Below, one piece after another: positions 36,483 to 48,384 of a stretch of 64,000 bases of DNA. This DNA is from Desertivirga arenae (lineage in GTDB: Bacteria; Bacteroidota; Bacteroidia; Sphingobacteriales; Sphingobacteriaceae): the NCBI RefSeq assembly GCF_017355785.1, contig NZ_JAFEWE010000001.1:682001-746000 (forward strand). Reading direction: 5' to 3'. How positions within the stretch are numbered: the first letter of the stretch is position 1; the number at the start of each line of letters is the position of its first letter. The notes under the pieces were generated by a model. That model was given only the letters and a program-made list of their open reading frames with translations, made no database searches and was not told the DNA's origin. Both the position numbers and the translations under genes were made by a program.

Positions 36483-37376
36483 CTAAAAGTATTTTACAAG
36501 AGTTCTCAGACTTAAAAGTATCAAGAGCACCCCTACCAATACGGTCATGGACCTTCTTGGAATTTTGTTTACCAGGTAGGCTCCTAATGGCGCTGCAATT
36601 ATTCCTCCGACAATTAAGCCTGCAATCACCTTCCAGCCGCTAATACCGTCAAAAAGCATAAAGGTAATACCACTGGCGAAGGCAACCGCAAACTCAGCAG
36701 TGTTTACTGAGCCAATAGTATAACGCGGATCTCTTCCTTGACCCATTAAGGTGGAGGTAACGATAGGGCCCCAACCTCCACCTCCTATTGAATCCATAAA
36801 GCCGCCAAATAAGGCAAGAACTCCCAGTTTTTTAGTTTTCCTTTTTTGAATATTCCGTTTTAATCCCTTTATAATGATGACTGTAGCAAGGATGATCATG
36901 TAGACCGCGATATAGGGTTTGATAACATTACCATCTATAACATCAGAGAGCAGGTAAGCTCCAAGTATAGAACCAGCTACACCAGGTATAAGGAGGTTTA
37001 ATACAAGTTTCTTATTAATATTTTTAAACTTATAGTGGGAAACAGCGGAAACCCCCGTAGTGAACATCTCAGCAACATGCACGCCCATACTACTAATGGC
37101 GGGAGGTACTCCAAAGGAGAGCAATAGAGAGGTTGAGGTAGCTCCGTAACCCATTCCAAGAGTCCCATCCACTAATTGGGCAAAAACGCCAATTAACAGG
37201 AAAATGAAAAATTCGGAATCTAAGCCCTGCTTTACAGCATCTATCGAAAAACTGGCGTGATAATTAAAAACAAGTATTCCGAGTAAGCCGACCACTAACA
37301 CTGAGGGAACTGCATACCATAAGAAGTTAGCTTTAGTTCTGAGTTCCGATGTGCCTTGCTGAATCTTTGTTGACAT
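36483..37376 (-). CDS. TSUP family (TauE/SafE) membrane transporter
   Basis: A 297-residue protein with about 8 membrane helices. The two internally related halves of the TSUP fold are visible: LVDGTLGMGYGATSTSLLLS...PPAISSMGVHVAEMFTTGVS, and GGFMDSIGGGGWGPIVTSTL...GSVNTAEFAVAFASGITF. Members export sulfite, sulfoacetate or related anions, or have unknown substrates. It lies 73 bp after the lacI-type gene on the same strand but has no visible link to glycans, so substrate is open. A long, soluble N-terminal tail (MSTKIQQGTSELRTKAN) precedes the first helix. Confidence 0.9.
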   Translation of the reverse strand: MSTKIQQGTSELRTKANFLWYAVPSVLVVGLLGILVFNYHASFSIDAVKQGLDSEFFIFLLIGVFAQLVDGTLGMGYGATSTSLLLSFGVPPAISSMGVHVAEMFTTGVSAVSHYKFKNINKKLVLNLLIPGVAGSILGAYLLSDVIDGNVIKPYIAVYMIILATVIIIKGLKRNIQKRKTKKLGVLALFGGFMDSIGGGGWGPIVTSTLMGQGRDPRYTIGSVNTAEFAVAFASGITFMLFDGISGWKVIAGLIVGGIIAAPLGAYLVNKIPRRSMTVLVGVLLILLSLRTLVKYF

Positions 37377-37449
37377 ATTGAAGGATAATATGTCACAAAA
37401 GTAGAGAAAAATATTAAGTATATAATACCGGTAGACTTTATTTTTTCAA

Positions 37450-38475
37450 TTACTTCCTGCCTGAACTGGAATCTCTTACCGTAAGTTCAGTATCAAGTAT
37501 AATCCGTTCATTCTGAGGATCTATTTCCTGCTGGTCCAATCTCTTGAGAAGCAAAGAAATCACTTGATCTGAGATCTTTTCAATCGGCTGTGCAATGGAA
37601 GTGATGGAGGGCGTGTATAGTTCAAACAACTCATTATCGTCGAATACAAGAACTCCTATATCTTCCGGAATCTTTAAGCCTAGTTCCTTTATTGCCCTTA
37701 ATCCACTTATTCCTAAATAATTAGTTGCGAAAACAATAGCATCCAAATCCCTCTTCCTTTTCAGAAAAGAAACAATTTGTCTTACAATATTTTCCGAAGA
37801 CTGGTTATAGGAGACCTCTTTAACGTGTTCCGTGAGCTTAAACTCTGCAGTAGCCTGCTCATATCCATGCAAGCGATCCTGCATTTGCGACTGCAAAGAA
37901 TCAAGCGTAACAAAGCCTATATTCTTATACCCTTCAAGAACGAGATGTTTCATTCCAGTATAAATACTTTGAACGCTATTAACTCCGACAAAATCAACAC
38001 CAGGAACATTTTCGAGAAAGCGGTCAAATAATACTACTGGCGATCCTGATTTTATCAGGGAAGTTACTTCCTCTTCAATCCCTTCTGGCGGAGCAATAAT
38101 GTAACCGTCTACGTGTCTCTCCCTAAATATACTTAAGATCTGTTTTGTCTTTTCCGTATCGTTCTCCGTACTACTATAGATTATTTTATAGCCATTCTTA
38201 TAGGCATTGTTTTCAATTAATCGGGCAATATTTGCGAAAAAGGGGTTGGCAATGCTTTCAACAAGTAGACCGATAATATTTGATTTTCCTGTACGCAGGC
38301 TTCTGGCTAAAACATTAGGCTTGTAACCTACCTCCTCTACAAATTTCAGCACTCGTTCTACCAATTCGTCACTTATCCTCTTCTCCTTTGCTCTTCCATT
38401 TAAAATAAAGGAGACAGTTGTGGTAGATATATTAAGATGCTTTGCAATGTCGATTATCGAGAGCTTTCTTTTCAC
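37450..38475 (-). CDS. LacI family transcriptional regulator
   Basis: A 341-residue protein. The N-terminal HTH (MKRKLSIIDIAKHLNISTTT, VSFILNGRAKEKRISDELVE) and hinge helix (YKPNVLARSLRTGKSN) are canonical. The periplasmic-binding-protein core follows (IIGLLVESIANPFFANIARL, VDGYIIAPPEGIEEE, DAIVFATNYLGISGLRAIKE, EDIGVLVFDDNELFELYTPS, the usual LacI effector region). It likely represses or activates the neighbouring ROK, transketolase-like and GH97 genes through the shared palindromic sites described separately. A related imperfect site sits in its own promoter at 38503-38515, suggesting autoregulation. Confidence 0.95.
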   Translation of the reverse strand: MKRKLSIIDIAKHLNISTTTVSFILNGRAKEKRISDELVERVLKFVEEVGYKPNVLARSLRTGKSNIIGLLVESIANPFFANIARLIENNAYKNGYKIIYSSTENDTEKTKQILSIFRERHVDGYIIAPPEGIEEEVTSLIKSGSPVVLFDRFLENVPGVDFVGVNSVQSIYTGMKHLVLEGYKNIGFVTLDSLQSQMQDRLHGYEQATAEFKLTEHVKEVSYNQSSENIVRQIVSFLKRKRDLDAIVFATNYLGISGLRAIKELGLKIPEDIGVLVFDDNELFELYTPSITSIAQPIEKISDQVISLLLKRLDQQEIDPQNERIILDTELTVRDSSSGRK

Positions 38476-38492
38476 TGGAGGGAAATTTGAGC

Positions 38493-38524
38493 CAAAGATA
38501 TATTAAACGATTTAGTTAGAGAAA
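38493..38524 (-). promoter_or_regulatory. Putative lacI promoter with imperfect operator
   Basis: On the minus strand a TATCTTTG box (plus 38493-38500) fits the -7 consensus, about 18 bases upstream of the ATG. Just upstream lies TTAAACGATTTAG (38503-38515), two or three mismatches from the CTAAAACGTTTTAG sites of the neighbouring promoters. The -33 box is poor (TTTC). The operator centre sits about 3 bases closer to -7 than in the other sites. Confidence 0.4.
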
Positions 38525-38618
38525 TGTAACCTTGCAGGGAATATTTTTAATAAATTATTTCTGAATTTTAAAACTAAACTAATTGGTAGATAAACGGGAA
38601 TAATCAATAATAACTTAC

Positions 38619-38654
38619 AAAAAAACAGGCAGACCAAGATCTGCGATCTGCCTG
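38619..38654 (-). terminator. Intrinsic terminator of the ROK kinase gene
   Basis: CAGGCAGA (38626-38633) pairs exactly with TCTGCCTG (38647-38654) around a 13-base loop. Seven A residues at 38619-38625 give a T7 tract after the stem on the minus strand. It lies 47 bp after the ROK stop at 38701 and isolates the ROK transcript from lacI. A 62-codon frame spanning this area is not a gene. Confidence 0.85.
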
Positions 38655-38679
38655 AACCAATCAAAATATAAGAGAGCTC

Positions 38680-38701
38680 GTTGTTTAAACGTTTTAGCAA
38701 C
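38680..38701. promoter_or_regulatory. LacI-type operator overlapping the ROK stop codon
   Basis: The 22 bases are near-palindromic: GTTG at one end, CAAC at the other, with TAAACGTTTTA in the middle. This is the most symmetric outer-arm match to the sites inside the ROK and GH97 promoters. Here no well-spaced -7 box is present, so it may be an auxiliary operator for looping rather than a promoter site. Confidence 0.5.
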
Positions 38702-39597
38702 TAGTGCTTATGAACAATTTCTACTTCTTCTGGATGATACCAAAGGCTAGACGCGCCTATTAAGGCTGCCTCTTCTCCCAATAGCGCTTTAAACACGGGT
38801 ATTTCTTTAAACTCATCACTTATTGATTCATGGAGACTACTCTCAAACAAATCATAAGCATTAGCAATATTCCCTCCCAGAATAATAGCCTCAGGATTCT
38901 CTGTTGCTATAAATTCATTTAAAAATTGTCCTAGATTCTGACCAAACTGCCTAAAGACTTCTGCAGCCAGGGGATCTGTTTCGGCAAGAGCAACAAGTAC
39001 TCTGACATTAGTAACAACATTTCCGCTGAGCTCCTTATATTGTTTCAAAAACCAGCGAGTAGACAGATAGTCTTCTGCGATACTTTCTTTAAAAGGAGAA
39101 TTCCAGCGGTCTGCATCAATAGCCATATTATCTGAATAAACCGAGGATCCTAATCCGGTACCCAATGTAAGCCCTATAATCCTTGAAAAACCCTTTCCTG
39201 CACCACCAAATGCTTCCCCCTGAAGAAAACAGGCGGCATCATTCATGAAACGAATCCTATCGGGACTTGTGCCAAGAGCTTTAGCAAGAAGTTCTTTTAT
39301 ATTCAAGCCATACAAAGAATCATACTTATCCTGATTCTTCACGAAGCAGATTCCTTTTTCGTAATCAAATGGCCCCGGCATGCCTATACCAATCTTAGTG
39401 ATATTAATTTTCAATGATTCAAAAGCACCTTTTATTGCTTCGGTCCATGCCTGAATAATTTCATCCACCTCATCATGCGAATTTACATTATTTCTGGTCC
39501 AGGTGTCCTGAAGCACTTTCCTGGTATCCAGATCCACTAGTGCTGCAGTAATGTGAGAGCCCCCAATATCAACGCCCATCACTATTGAATTACTCAT
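38701..39597 (-). CDS. ROK family sugar kinase-like protein
   Basis: A 298-residue protein. The phosphate-binding motif VMGVDIGGSHITAALVD opens the sequence; IGIGMPGPFDYEKGI, MNDAACFLQGEAFGG and IIGLTLGTGLGSSVY follow, then AIILGGNIANAYDLF. These are the ROK/hexokinase-fold ATP and sugar sites. The usual ROK zinc motif CxCGxxGCxE is absent; that region reads DADRWNSPFKESIAEDYLST, so it may belong to the zinc-free branch. It lacks a DNA-binding domain and is therefore a kinase (glucokinase-like) rather than a NagC-type repressor. A LacI-type operator lies inside its promoter. Confidence 0.9.
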   Translation of the reverse strand: MSNSIVMGVDIGGSHITAALVDLDTRKVLQDTWTRNNVNSHDEVDEIIQAWTEAIKGAFESLKINITKIGIGMPGPFDYEKGICFVKNQDKYDSLYGLNIKELLAKALGTSPDRIRFMNDAACFLQGEAFGGAGKGFSRIIGLTLGTGLGSSVYSDNMAIDADRWNSPFKESIAEDYLSTRWFLKQYKELSGNVVTNVRVLVALAETDPLAAEVFRQFGQNLGQFLNEFIATENPEAIILGGNIANAYDLFESSLHESISDEFKEIPVFKALLGEEAALIGASSLWYHPEEVEIVHKH

Positions 39598-39706
39598 ATG
39601 TAAAATTTATGTATAAAAATAAGTAGTAGCCCCCGTAATGATTTACTCTGCAAATTACATTTGGTATAACAATGGTTAGTCCTATAATTATACTCGGTGG
39701 TACTAA

Positions 39707-39737
39707 CAAAAATAACGTTATAAAACGTTTTAGCAAA
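39707..39737 (-). promoter_or_regulatory. ROK promoter with embedded LacI-type operator
   Basis: Read on the minus strand: TTTG (39737-39734), a 19-base spacer, then TATTTTTG (39714-39707), a full match to the Bacteroidota TTTG-N19-TAnnTTTG promoter. The spacer contains CTAAAACGTTTTAT, a palindrome centred at 39726/39727. A bound repressor would cover both boxes. The ROK start is 110 bp downstream. Confidence 0.65.
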
Positions 39738-39835
39738 TTAATTTTTAAAATAATGTTTCTTTAAAATTACTGCACCCTTCTTTTGATTCTATATGGAGGA
39801 TATGCATATTCCAGGGAAACAACTAACAGTACAAC

Positions 39836-40465
39836 CTAAATAATGATTTGCTCCCATGGTGTCTCAACAATCACTAATTGGGGCTTTTGAATTTCCCCAT
39901 CCTGAAAGGCCCGAATTACATTAGTTAAAAACCCTGAATCTTCTCCTCGGGTAGTACTTAAGTGCCACCCCCCGCATTTGAACTCTTCGGAATTACAAGA
40001 AGGAATATTGCCTTGAACTATTAATATAAGATTTAGTGGCAGGTTTGCAGGTAATGACCTTAACTCCTTCATTAAAAGGTCAGAAGCGGGAACAATAGCG
40101 AAGACAAGAGATCCTTCGCGGCATCTTAATTTTTCCTGCGCCAGATGTAAGCCTCTATTTAAAATATTTGAAGAATTATCCTTTACCACAACCACCCCTC
40201 CTTCTTCACAAATTAAACTTTCACCTTTTTTCGCTAACTCTGGTGGATTATTACCAGCTAAAATAGGCTCGAGAAAGGTTGAATACCTCCAGGAGACGAG
40301 AAGCAAATGGAATTGTTCCTCTTCTTGTTTGATAAATTCACTTAAATACAGAGGAATAAGAAAATTCATGCAGCAAATTGTTTTCCCCCGATATTCAAAG
40401 TTATTTGAGCGAAGTTCGCGGAATATAGTTCGTGCCTTATGTGTCAGTGTATCTTGCTTTATCAT
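39836..40465 (-). CDS. Protein resembling a degraded transketolase N-terminal domain
   Basis: 209 residues, no signal peptide. The order of segments matches the thiamine-diphosphate domain of transketolases: HKARTIFRELRSN (family 'KARxIRxxil'), MNFLIPLYLSEFI (family 'vdiLavLYf'), NSSNILNRGLHLAQEKLRCR (family 'GSLGqGLsxAxGmA'), PASDLLMKELRSLPANLPLN (family 'GDGElqEGxvwEA...ldN') and LILIVQGN...GWHLSTTR, then PQLVIVETPW (family 'P.viia.T'). The cofactor-binding GDG, the GH.G motifs and the N of the Mg site are gone. This is either a pseudo-enzyme with a new role or a decaying gene. The alignment was done by eye. A LacI-type operator-promoter lies just upstream, so it is part of that regulon. 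Confidence 0.5.
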   Translation of the reverse strand: MIKQDTLTHKARTIFRELRSNNFEYRGKTICCMNFLIPLYLSEFIKQEEEQFHLLLVSWRYSTFLEPILAGNNPPELAKKGESLICEEGGVVVVKDNSSNILNRGLHLAQEKLRCREGSLVFAIVPASDLLMKELRSLPANLPLNLILIVQGNIPSCNSEEFKCGGWHLSTTRGEDSGFLTNVIRAFQDGEIQKPQLVIVETPWEQIII

Positions 40466-40499
40466 ACGCTTTAAACAAATACAACAATCTTAGTAGCAG

Positions 40500-40530
40500 T
40501 AAATATACAAACTAAAAGGTTTTAGCAAAA
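40500..40530 (-). promoter_or_regulatory. Promoter of the transketolase-like gene with embedded operator
   Basis: Minus strand: TTTTG (40530-40526), an 18-base spacer containing CTAAAACCTTTTAG centred at 40518/40519, then TATATTTA (40507-40500), one base off TAnnTTTG. The start codon is 35 bases downstream of the -7 box. The layout is nearly identical to the promoter at 40708-40738. Confidence 0.6.
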
Positions 40531-40583
40531 GGCTTTATCAAAATTATTTCTCTCAATCTTTATTACTAACATTGAAATTAACC

Positions 40584-40610
40584 AAAAAAAAAGAGCACTG
40601 GGAGTGCTCT
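40584..40610 (-). terminator. Strong intrinsic terminator
   Basis: AGAGCACT (40592-40599) pairs perfectly with AGTGCTCT (40603-40610) around a GGG loop, and on the minus strand the stem leads into a T8-T9 tract (A run at 40584-40592). It lies 187 bp after the GH97 stop and about 92 bp after the predicted start point of the orphan promoter at 40708-40738. Confidence 0.9.
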
Positions 40611-40702
40611 GTAACCAATTTATAAATCTGACACGACTGATGATGCCTGTTGCAATACATCTTTGCCAAATTAGAAGAGTGTGATTATCCGTTGCGAGGA
40701 TA
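40584..40702 (-). ncRNA. Candidate small RNA of about 118 nt
   Basis: The orphan promoter (-7 box TATATTTG at 40715-40708) predicts a start near 40702, and the intrinsic terminator ends the transcript near 40584. The interval codes only for an implausible 35-codon frame that runs through the terminator. The product could be a regulated sRNA or the remnant of a deleted gene's transcription unit. No homology was checked. Confidence 0.35.
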
Positions 40703-40707
40703 CAGTG

Positions 40708-40738
40708 CAAATATAACAAGTAAAACCTTTTAGCAAAA
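40708..40738 (-). promoter_or_regulatory. Orphan promoter with embedded LacI-type operator
   Basis: Minus strand: TTTTG (40738-40734), an 18-base spacer with CTAAAAGGTTTTAC centred at 40726/40727, then TATATTTG (40715-40708), a perfect -7 match. About 40 bases here are a diverged direct copy of 40500-40540, 208 bp away. No gene follows before the terminator at 40610. Confidence 0.6.
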
Positions 40739-40796
40739 TACTTTGTTAAAATATTCTTGGCAGCCGCATTCCCTGCATCTCTTGTAAATAGGCCTT

Positions 40797-42746
40797 CTAA
40801 CGTGTTATTTGAAGTCTTGCTACCCAACCGCCTCCGGTGGTCATACTTATTTTATGTTTCGTATTGCGGTTTACCTCAAGACTTTCCATTTTAAAGTCCT
40901 TCGCATTCCTGTCTGCATTTATTCCGTCTTTCCAAACGTCCATCTTATACTTTGCATTCCCCAGGAAAGACAGGTCGAGTTCTAAGTTACGTGCGGTCCA
41001 GTCGGTCATAGCTCCGATATACCAGTCGCCATTCTTTGCCTGTCGGGCAACTGCCACGTAATCACCCACTTTGGCCTGTAAGGGAATTGTTTTCACCCAT
41101 TCAACTGGCACGGCGGATAAGAATTTCATACAATCGGGTTCTTTATAGTAATGCGTTGGAAGGTCGCAGAGCATCTGCAGCGGACTTTCAAAAACTACAT
41201 ACATCGCCATCTGATTACAACGGGTGCCGAGGGTCATGGGCTCCCCTCCTACTCCGGCGAAAGCATCTTTTTGTACATTTAACATTCCCCCCGGCGTAAA
41301 GTCCATTGGACCGGCAACCATACGGGTAAATGGTAAAGTGGTGGTATGTTCCGGATCAATGGCACCTGTAAACTTACTTATTTCATTGCCGAATACGCCT
41401 TCGGAGGTTAATACGTTGGGATAAGTCCTGATCCATCCGGTAGGTTTATAAGCCCCATGAAAGTCAACCATCATTTTCCTTGCAGCAGCAGCCCTGGATA
41501 CCTTTTCGTAATAATTCACCATATCCTGATCGTCACGCTGCATAAAGTCGACCTTAATACCCTTGATTCCCCATTTGGCAAATTGATCGAGGGCCACATC
41601 CAATTGCTTATCCAAAACCAGCCAGCTTGTCCACAAGATAAGCTCAACGTTCCTGCTCTTTGCATACCTTGCCAGTTCTTCGACATTAATATCCGGAGAT
41701 TGCTTTAGCAGATCACGGGTATCGCACCAACCCTCATCCAGCAAAACGTATTCGATCTTATTCTTCGAAGCAAAATCTATATAATATTTATAGGTGTCGT
41801 TATTGATCCCCGCCCGAAAGTCAACCCCGTAGATATTGTTATAATGCCACCAATCCCATTGAACTTTCCCTGGCTTCACCCAAGAATAATCACCAGCAGA
41901 AGGTTTTGCCAGTTGATAAACTAATTGGTTGCTTAATAAACCCTTATCTTCCTTCTCGATCATCACAATGCGCCAGGGAAAAGATTGAGGCCCGTTAATC
42001 TTAGCAATAAAATCCTCCCTCGAATTAACTTTTTCATCGCGATCACTGGTTACAGCTTTCTCTTTCGGATAATGTGGAAAGACTGCCCGGAGAGCTCCGT
42101 TTCCTTTACCCCGGAGCCACATACCCGCATAATTAAATAATCCTGATTCAGTCAGCAGCAGTTTTGTACCCTTTACCTCGAAGAGTGCGGGTAAGCTGGC
42201 CAGCTTCTTAGCATCAATACTGTCTATCCTGTAATTCTTATAGGTGCGTTCATTGTGAGAATAAAAATCGTCTTCCTGCGGATACCAGGATCTCCCTGTT
42301 CTATCTAAAGAAAATTCAGCTTTCTCGTCCACAACCTTGTAAGAACCGTTTCTGTTGCTGATCCAACGCCAGGCAATTCCATTGTTATATACCCTCCATT
42401 CGAGCGACAAGCTATTGCTGAAGTCGACGTGTAATTGATTGTAATTATCCTGAATAGAATTACTTTTCTGGTAGATAACAGGTTGAAGGACTGCGTTCCT
42501 TGAGCTGGTTTGACTTTTGCTGACCTTCCAGCTCTTTGCCTTGTCAAGATCTGTCTTAAACGCTATTTCCGACTTCCCAATTAATTCCCCGGATTCAGAC
42601 TGCACAGAATAAAAAATGGATTCCCCAACAGAAACATCGAGTTGAATAGCCTTATCAGGAGAGGAGAGTGAGAACCTCTTTTGGGCAAATGTGACTGCAG
42701 TTCCCAACAACAGCCAACTTAATAAGAGTGTGTGTTTAAAAAGCAT
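40797..42746 (-). CDS. GH97 family alpha-glycosidase, probably retaining type
   Basis: About 649 residues from MLFKHTLLLSWLLLGTAVTF; an in-frame Met at 42791 precedes it by 15 residues without signal-peptide character. The N-terminal beta-supersandwich has FSLSSPDKAIQLDVSV and NGIAWRWISNRNGSYKVV. The barrel has WDWWHYNNIYGVDFRAGIN, YVLLDEGWCD, KGIKVDFMQRDDQDMVNYYE, MVDFHGAYKPTGWIRTYPNV and TSEGVFGNEISKF. In GH97, retaining alpha-galactosidases use the Asp of VDFM and have Gly in DFHGA, where inverting SusB-type enzymes carry Glu; this sequence fits the retaining type. Its promoter holds a LacI-type operator (42846-42876), and a terminator lies at 40584-40610. Confidence 0.88.
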   Translation of the reverse strand: MLFKHTLLLSWLLLGTAVTFAQKRFSLSSPDKAIQLDVSVGESIFYSVQSESGELIGKSEIAFKTDLDKAKSWKVSKSQTSSRNAVLQPVIYQKSNSIQDNYNQLHVDFSNSLSLEWRVYNNGIAWRWISNRNGSYKVVDEKAEFSLDRTGRSWYPQEDDFYSHNERTYKNYRIDSIDAKKLASLPALFEVKGTKLLLTESGLFNYAGMWLRGKGNGALRAVFPHYPKEKAVTSDRDEKVNSREDFIAKINGPQSFPWRIVMIEKEDKGLLSNQLVYQLAKPSAGDYSWVKPGKVQWDWWHYNNIYGVDFRAGINNDTYKYYIDFASKNKIEYVLLDEGWCDTRDLLKQSPDINVEELARYAKSRNVELILWTSWLVLDKQLDVALDQFAKWGIKGIKVDFMQRDDQDMVNYYEKVSRAAAARKMMVDFHGAYKPTGWIRTYPNVLTSEGVFGNEISKFTGAIDPEHTTTLPFTRMVAGPMDFTPGGMLNVQKDAFAGVGGEPMTLGTRCNQMAMYVVFESPLQMLCDLPTHYYKEPDCMKFLSAVPVEWVKTIPLQAKVGDYVAVARQAKNGDWYIGAMTDWTARNLELDLSFLGNAKYKMDVWKDGINADRNAKDFKMESLEVNRNTKHKISMTTGGGWVARLQITR

Positions 42747-42845
42747 AGTATTCCAGGTTTTCGAACGCAGCCTTCCTTCACTACAATGCATGCATTGATC
42801 CCGGAGCTTCGTTCAGTTGGTATTGGTAGTTCAATTATGTAATAT

Positions 42846-42876
42846 CAAAGGTAGGAACTAAAATGATTTAGCAAAA
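42846..42876 (-). promoter_or_regulatory. GH97 promoter with embedded LacI-type operator
   Basis: Minus strand: TTTTG (42876-42872), an 18-base spacer containing CTAAATCATTTTAG centred at 42864/42865, then TACCTTTG (42853-42846), a full -7 match. The leader to the ATG at 42746 is about 95 nt. Operator centre to -7 distance (11 bases) equals that of the promoters at 40500 and 40708. Confidence 0.65.
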
Positions 42877-42930
42877 TATTATGAAAAGTTTTTATGGAAG
42901 GTCAGAGATAGTTTTGAGAAGCAGATTTAT

Positions 42931-42971
42931 TAAAATGCAAAGAATGCCTGCCCGGCGAACATTCTTTGCAT
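42931..42971 (-). terminator. Terminator hairpin of the LacZ-type GH2 gene
   Basis: ATGCAAAGAATG (42935-42946) and CATTCTTTGCAT (42960-42971) are perfect 12-base arms around a 13-base G/C-rich loop, 8 bases after the stop at 42979. On the minus strand the stem is followed by TTTAATAA, a modest T tract. Confidence 0.75.
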
Positions 42972-42978
42972 CTTTATT

Positions 42979-46986
<4,008 letters not shown>

Positions 46987-48363
46987 ATGAGATCTCTCCT
47001 CTTAGCTTCTTTATTCCCCCTCAGCCTTCCAGTATTTGCTCAGCAGCAAGACAATGATTCTATAGCCTTGCGTCGCTTGTCTACAGAAGTACTTACACAT
47101 AGTAAAGCATATGCTAATCTAAGAGAACTTACTAAGACAATAGGTGGCCGCTTAGCAGGCTCTCCGCAGATGATAAAGGCAGAGAAATGGGGAGAAAAAG
47201 TATTGAGAGAGGCAGGAGCCGATAGGGTCTATACTCAGGCCTGCCAGGTTCCCCACTGGGTAAGAGGAGCTAAAGAAGAGGCAAGTATGATCTCAGCTCG
47301 CGGAAATAAACGTATTCCACTAAATGTACTAGCCCTAGGTAATTCGCTTGGCAGCAGCCCTGCAGGTATTACTGCTCCTGTAATAGAAGTCTCTTCCTTT
47401 GAAGACCTGGAAGCAAAGAAGGAGCAAGTAAAAGGTAAAATCGTATTCTATAATTATCATTTCCGGCCCGAGTTCATCCGGACTTTCGAATCGTATGGAG
47501 ATGCAGTAAAATATAGGGGACAAGGGGCCAGCCGGGCGGCAAAATATGGGGCAGCGGCGGTTATAGTACGATCTATGACTCATGGCGCGAATAACTTCCC
47601 TCATACTGGTTCTCTGCGGTATGAAGAAGGCCTTCCAAAGATACCGGCCGTTGCAATCGGACTGGAAGACGCAGATCTCCTAAGCAAATCCCTTAAGAAT
47701 GAGACCGGCCTGAAGCTCTACTTGAGAACAAACTGTAAAATGCTACCTGAGGTAGAAGGGCATAATGTGATCGGCGAGATTAAGGGCACTGAATTTCCAG
47801 ACCAGATCATTACAGTTGGTGGCCACCTGGATTCCTGGGATGTAAATGAAGGCGCCCATGACGACGGTACAGGCTGCGTGCAAGCTGTGGAAGTACTCCG
47901 CGCATTCAAAGCGTTGGGCATTAAACCGAAGCGTACCATACGTGTTGTGATGTTCGCCAACGAAGAAAATGGTGCCCGCGGGGGGTTGAAATATGCCGAA
48001 ATAGCCAAAGCTAAGGCAGAGCAACATGTTTTCGCATTAGAAAGTGATGCCGGTGGTTTTACACCACGTGGTTTTGGCTTTAGCATGCCGAAGGAGAAAC
48101 AAGATAAGATCATCTCCTGGACTCCTCTGTTCCGCCCTTATGATGTATATGATTTTACCACTCAGGGCGGAGGTGTCGACGTAGGAAAACTCGCGGAAGC
48201 CATAGGCACACCAATTGGCGAATTACTTCCCGACTCTCAGCGCTATTTCGACCTGCATCATGCAGCAAACGATACTTTCGAGACGGTGAACAAGAGAGAA
48301 CTTGAACTAGGAGCATTTTCAATGGCCGGGCTCATCTATTTGATTGATAAGTATGGGTTGTAG
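46987..48363 (+). CDS. M28 family zinc aminopeptidase with PA domain
   Basis: A 458-residue secreted protein (signal LLLASLFPLSLPVFAQ). The peptidase domain has the M28 zinc ligands: His and Asp in GGHLDSWDVNEGAHDDGTG, the catalytic Glu pair in FANEENGARGG, Asp in ALESDAGGF and His in DLHHAANDTFETV. A protease-associated insert (about 125-235) carries KIVFYNYHFRPEF and GAAAVIVRSMTHGAN. These enzymes trim amino acids from peptides outside the cytoplasm. It is on the opposite strand to the sugar genes on both sides. Its 5' end abuts the repeat patch, so the normal ribosome-binding site is not evident. Confidence 0.92.
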   Translation: MRSLLLASLFPLSLPVFAQQQDNDSIALRRLSTEVLTHSKAYANLRELTKTIGGRLAGSPQMIKAEKWGEKVLREAGADRVYTQACQVPHWVRGAKEEASMISARGNKRIPLNVLALGNSLGSSPAGITAPVIEVSSFEDLEAKKEQVKGKIVFYNYHFRPEFIRTFESYGDAVKYRGQGASRAAKYGAAAVIVRSMTHGANNFPHTGSLRYEEGLPKIPAVAIGLEDADLLSKSLKNETGLKLYLRTNCKMLPEVEGHNVIGEIKGTEFPDQIITVGGHLDSWDVNEGAHDDGTGCVQAVEVLRAFKALGIKPKRTIRVVMFANEENGARGGLKYAEIAKAKAEQHVFALESDAGGFTPRGFGFSMPKEKQDKIISWTPLFRPYDVYDFTTQGGGVDVGKLAEAIGTPIGELLPDSQRYFDLHHAANDTFETVNKRELELGAFSMAGLIYLIDKYGL

Positions 48364-48384
48364 AATAAGATCTTCAACCCCTGA

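Larger units (their letters stand above)
40466..40796 (-). other. 331-bp intergenic region with two promoter-operators and a terminator
   Basis: Between the GH97 stop and the transketolase-like start lie, in minus-strand order, the orphan promoter-operator (40738-40708), a strong terminator (40610-40584) and the gene's own promoter-operator (40530-40500). A 101-codon frame across this area overlaps all three signals and has no protein-like features, so it is not called. Confidence 0.6.

Noticed and set aside
38512-38700. 62-codon minus-strand frame between ROK and lacI
   Set aside because: It runs through the intrinsic terminator and the operator; it looks like A/T-rich non-coding sequence.
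40522-40827. 101-codon minus-strand frame after GH97
   Set aside because: It overlaps the GH97 3' end, two promoter-operators and a terminator; composition is not protein-like.
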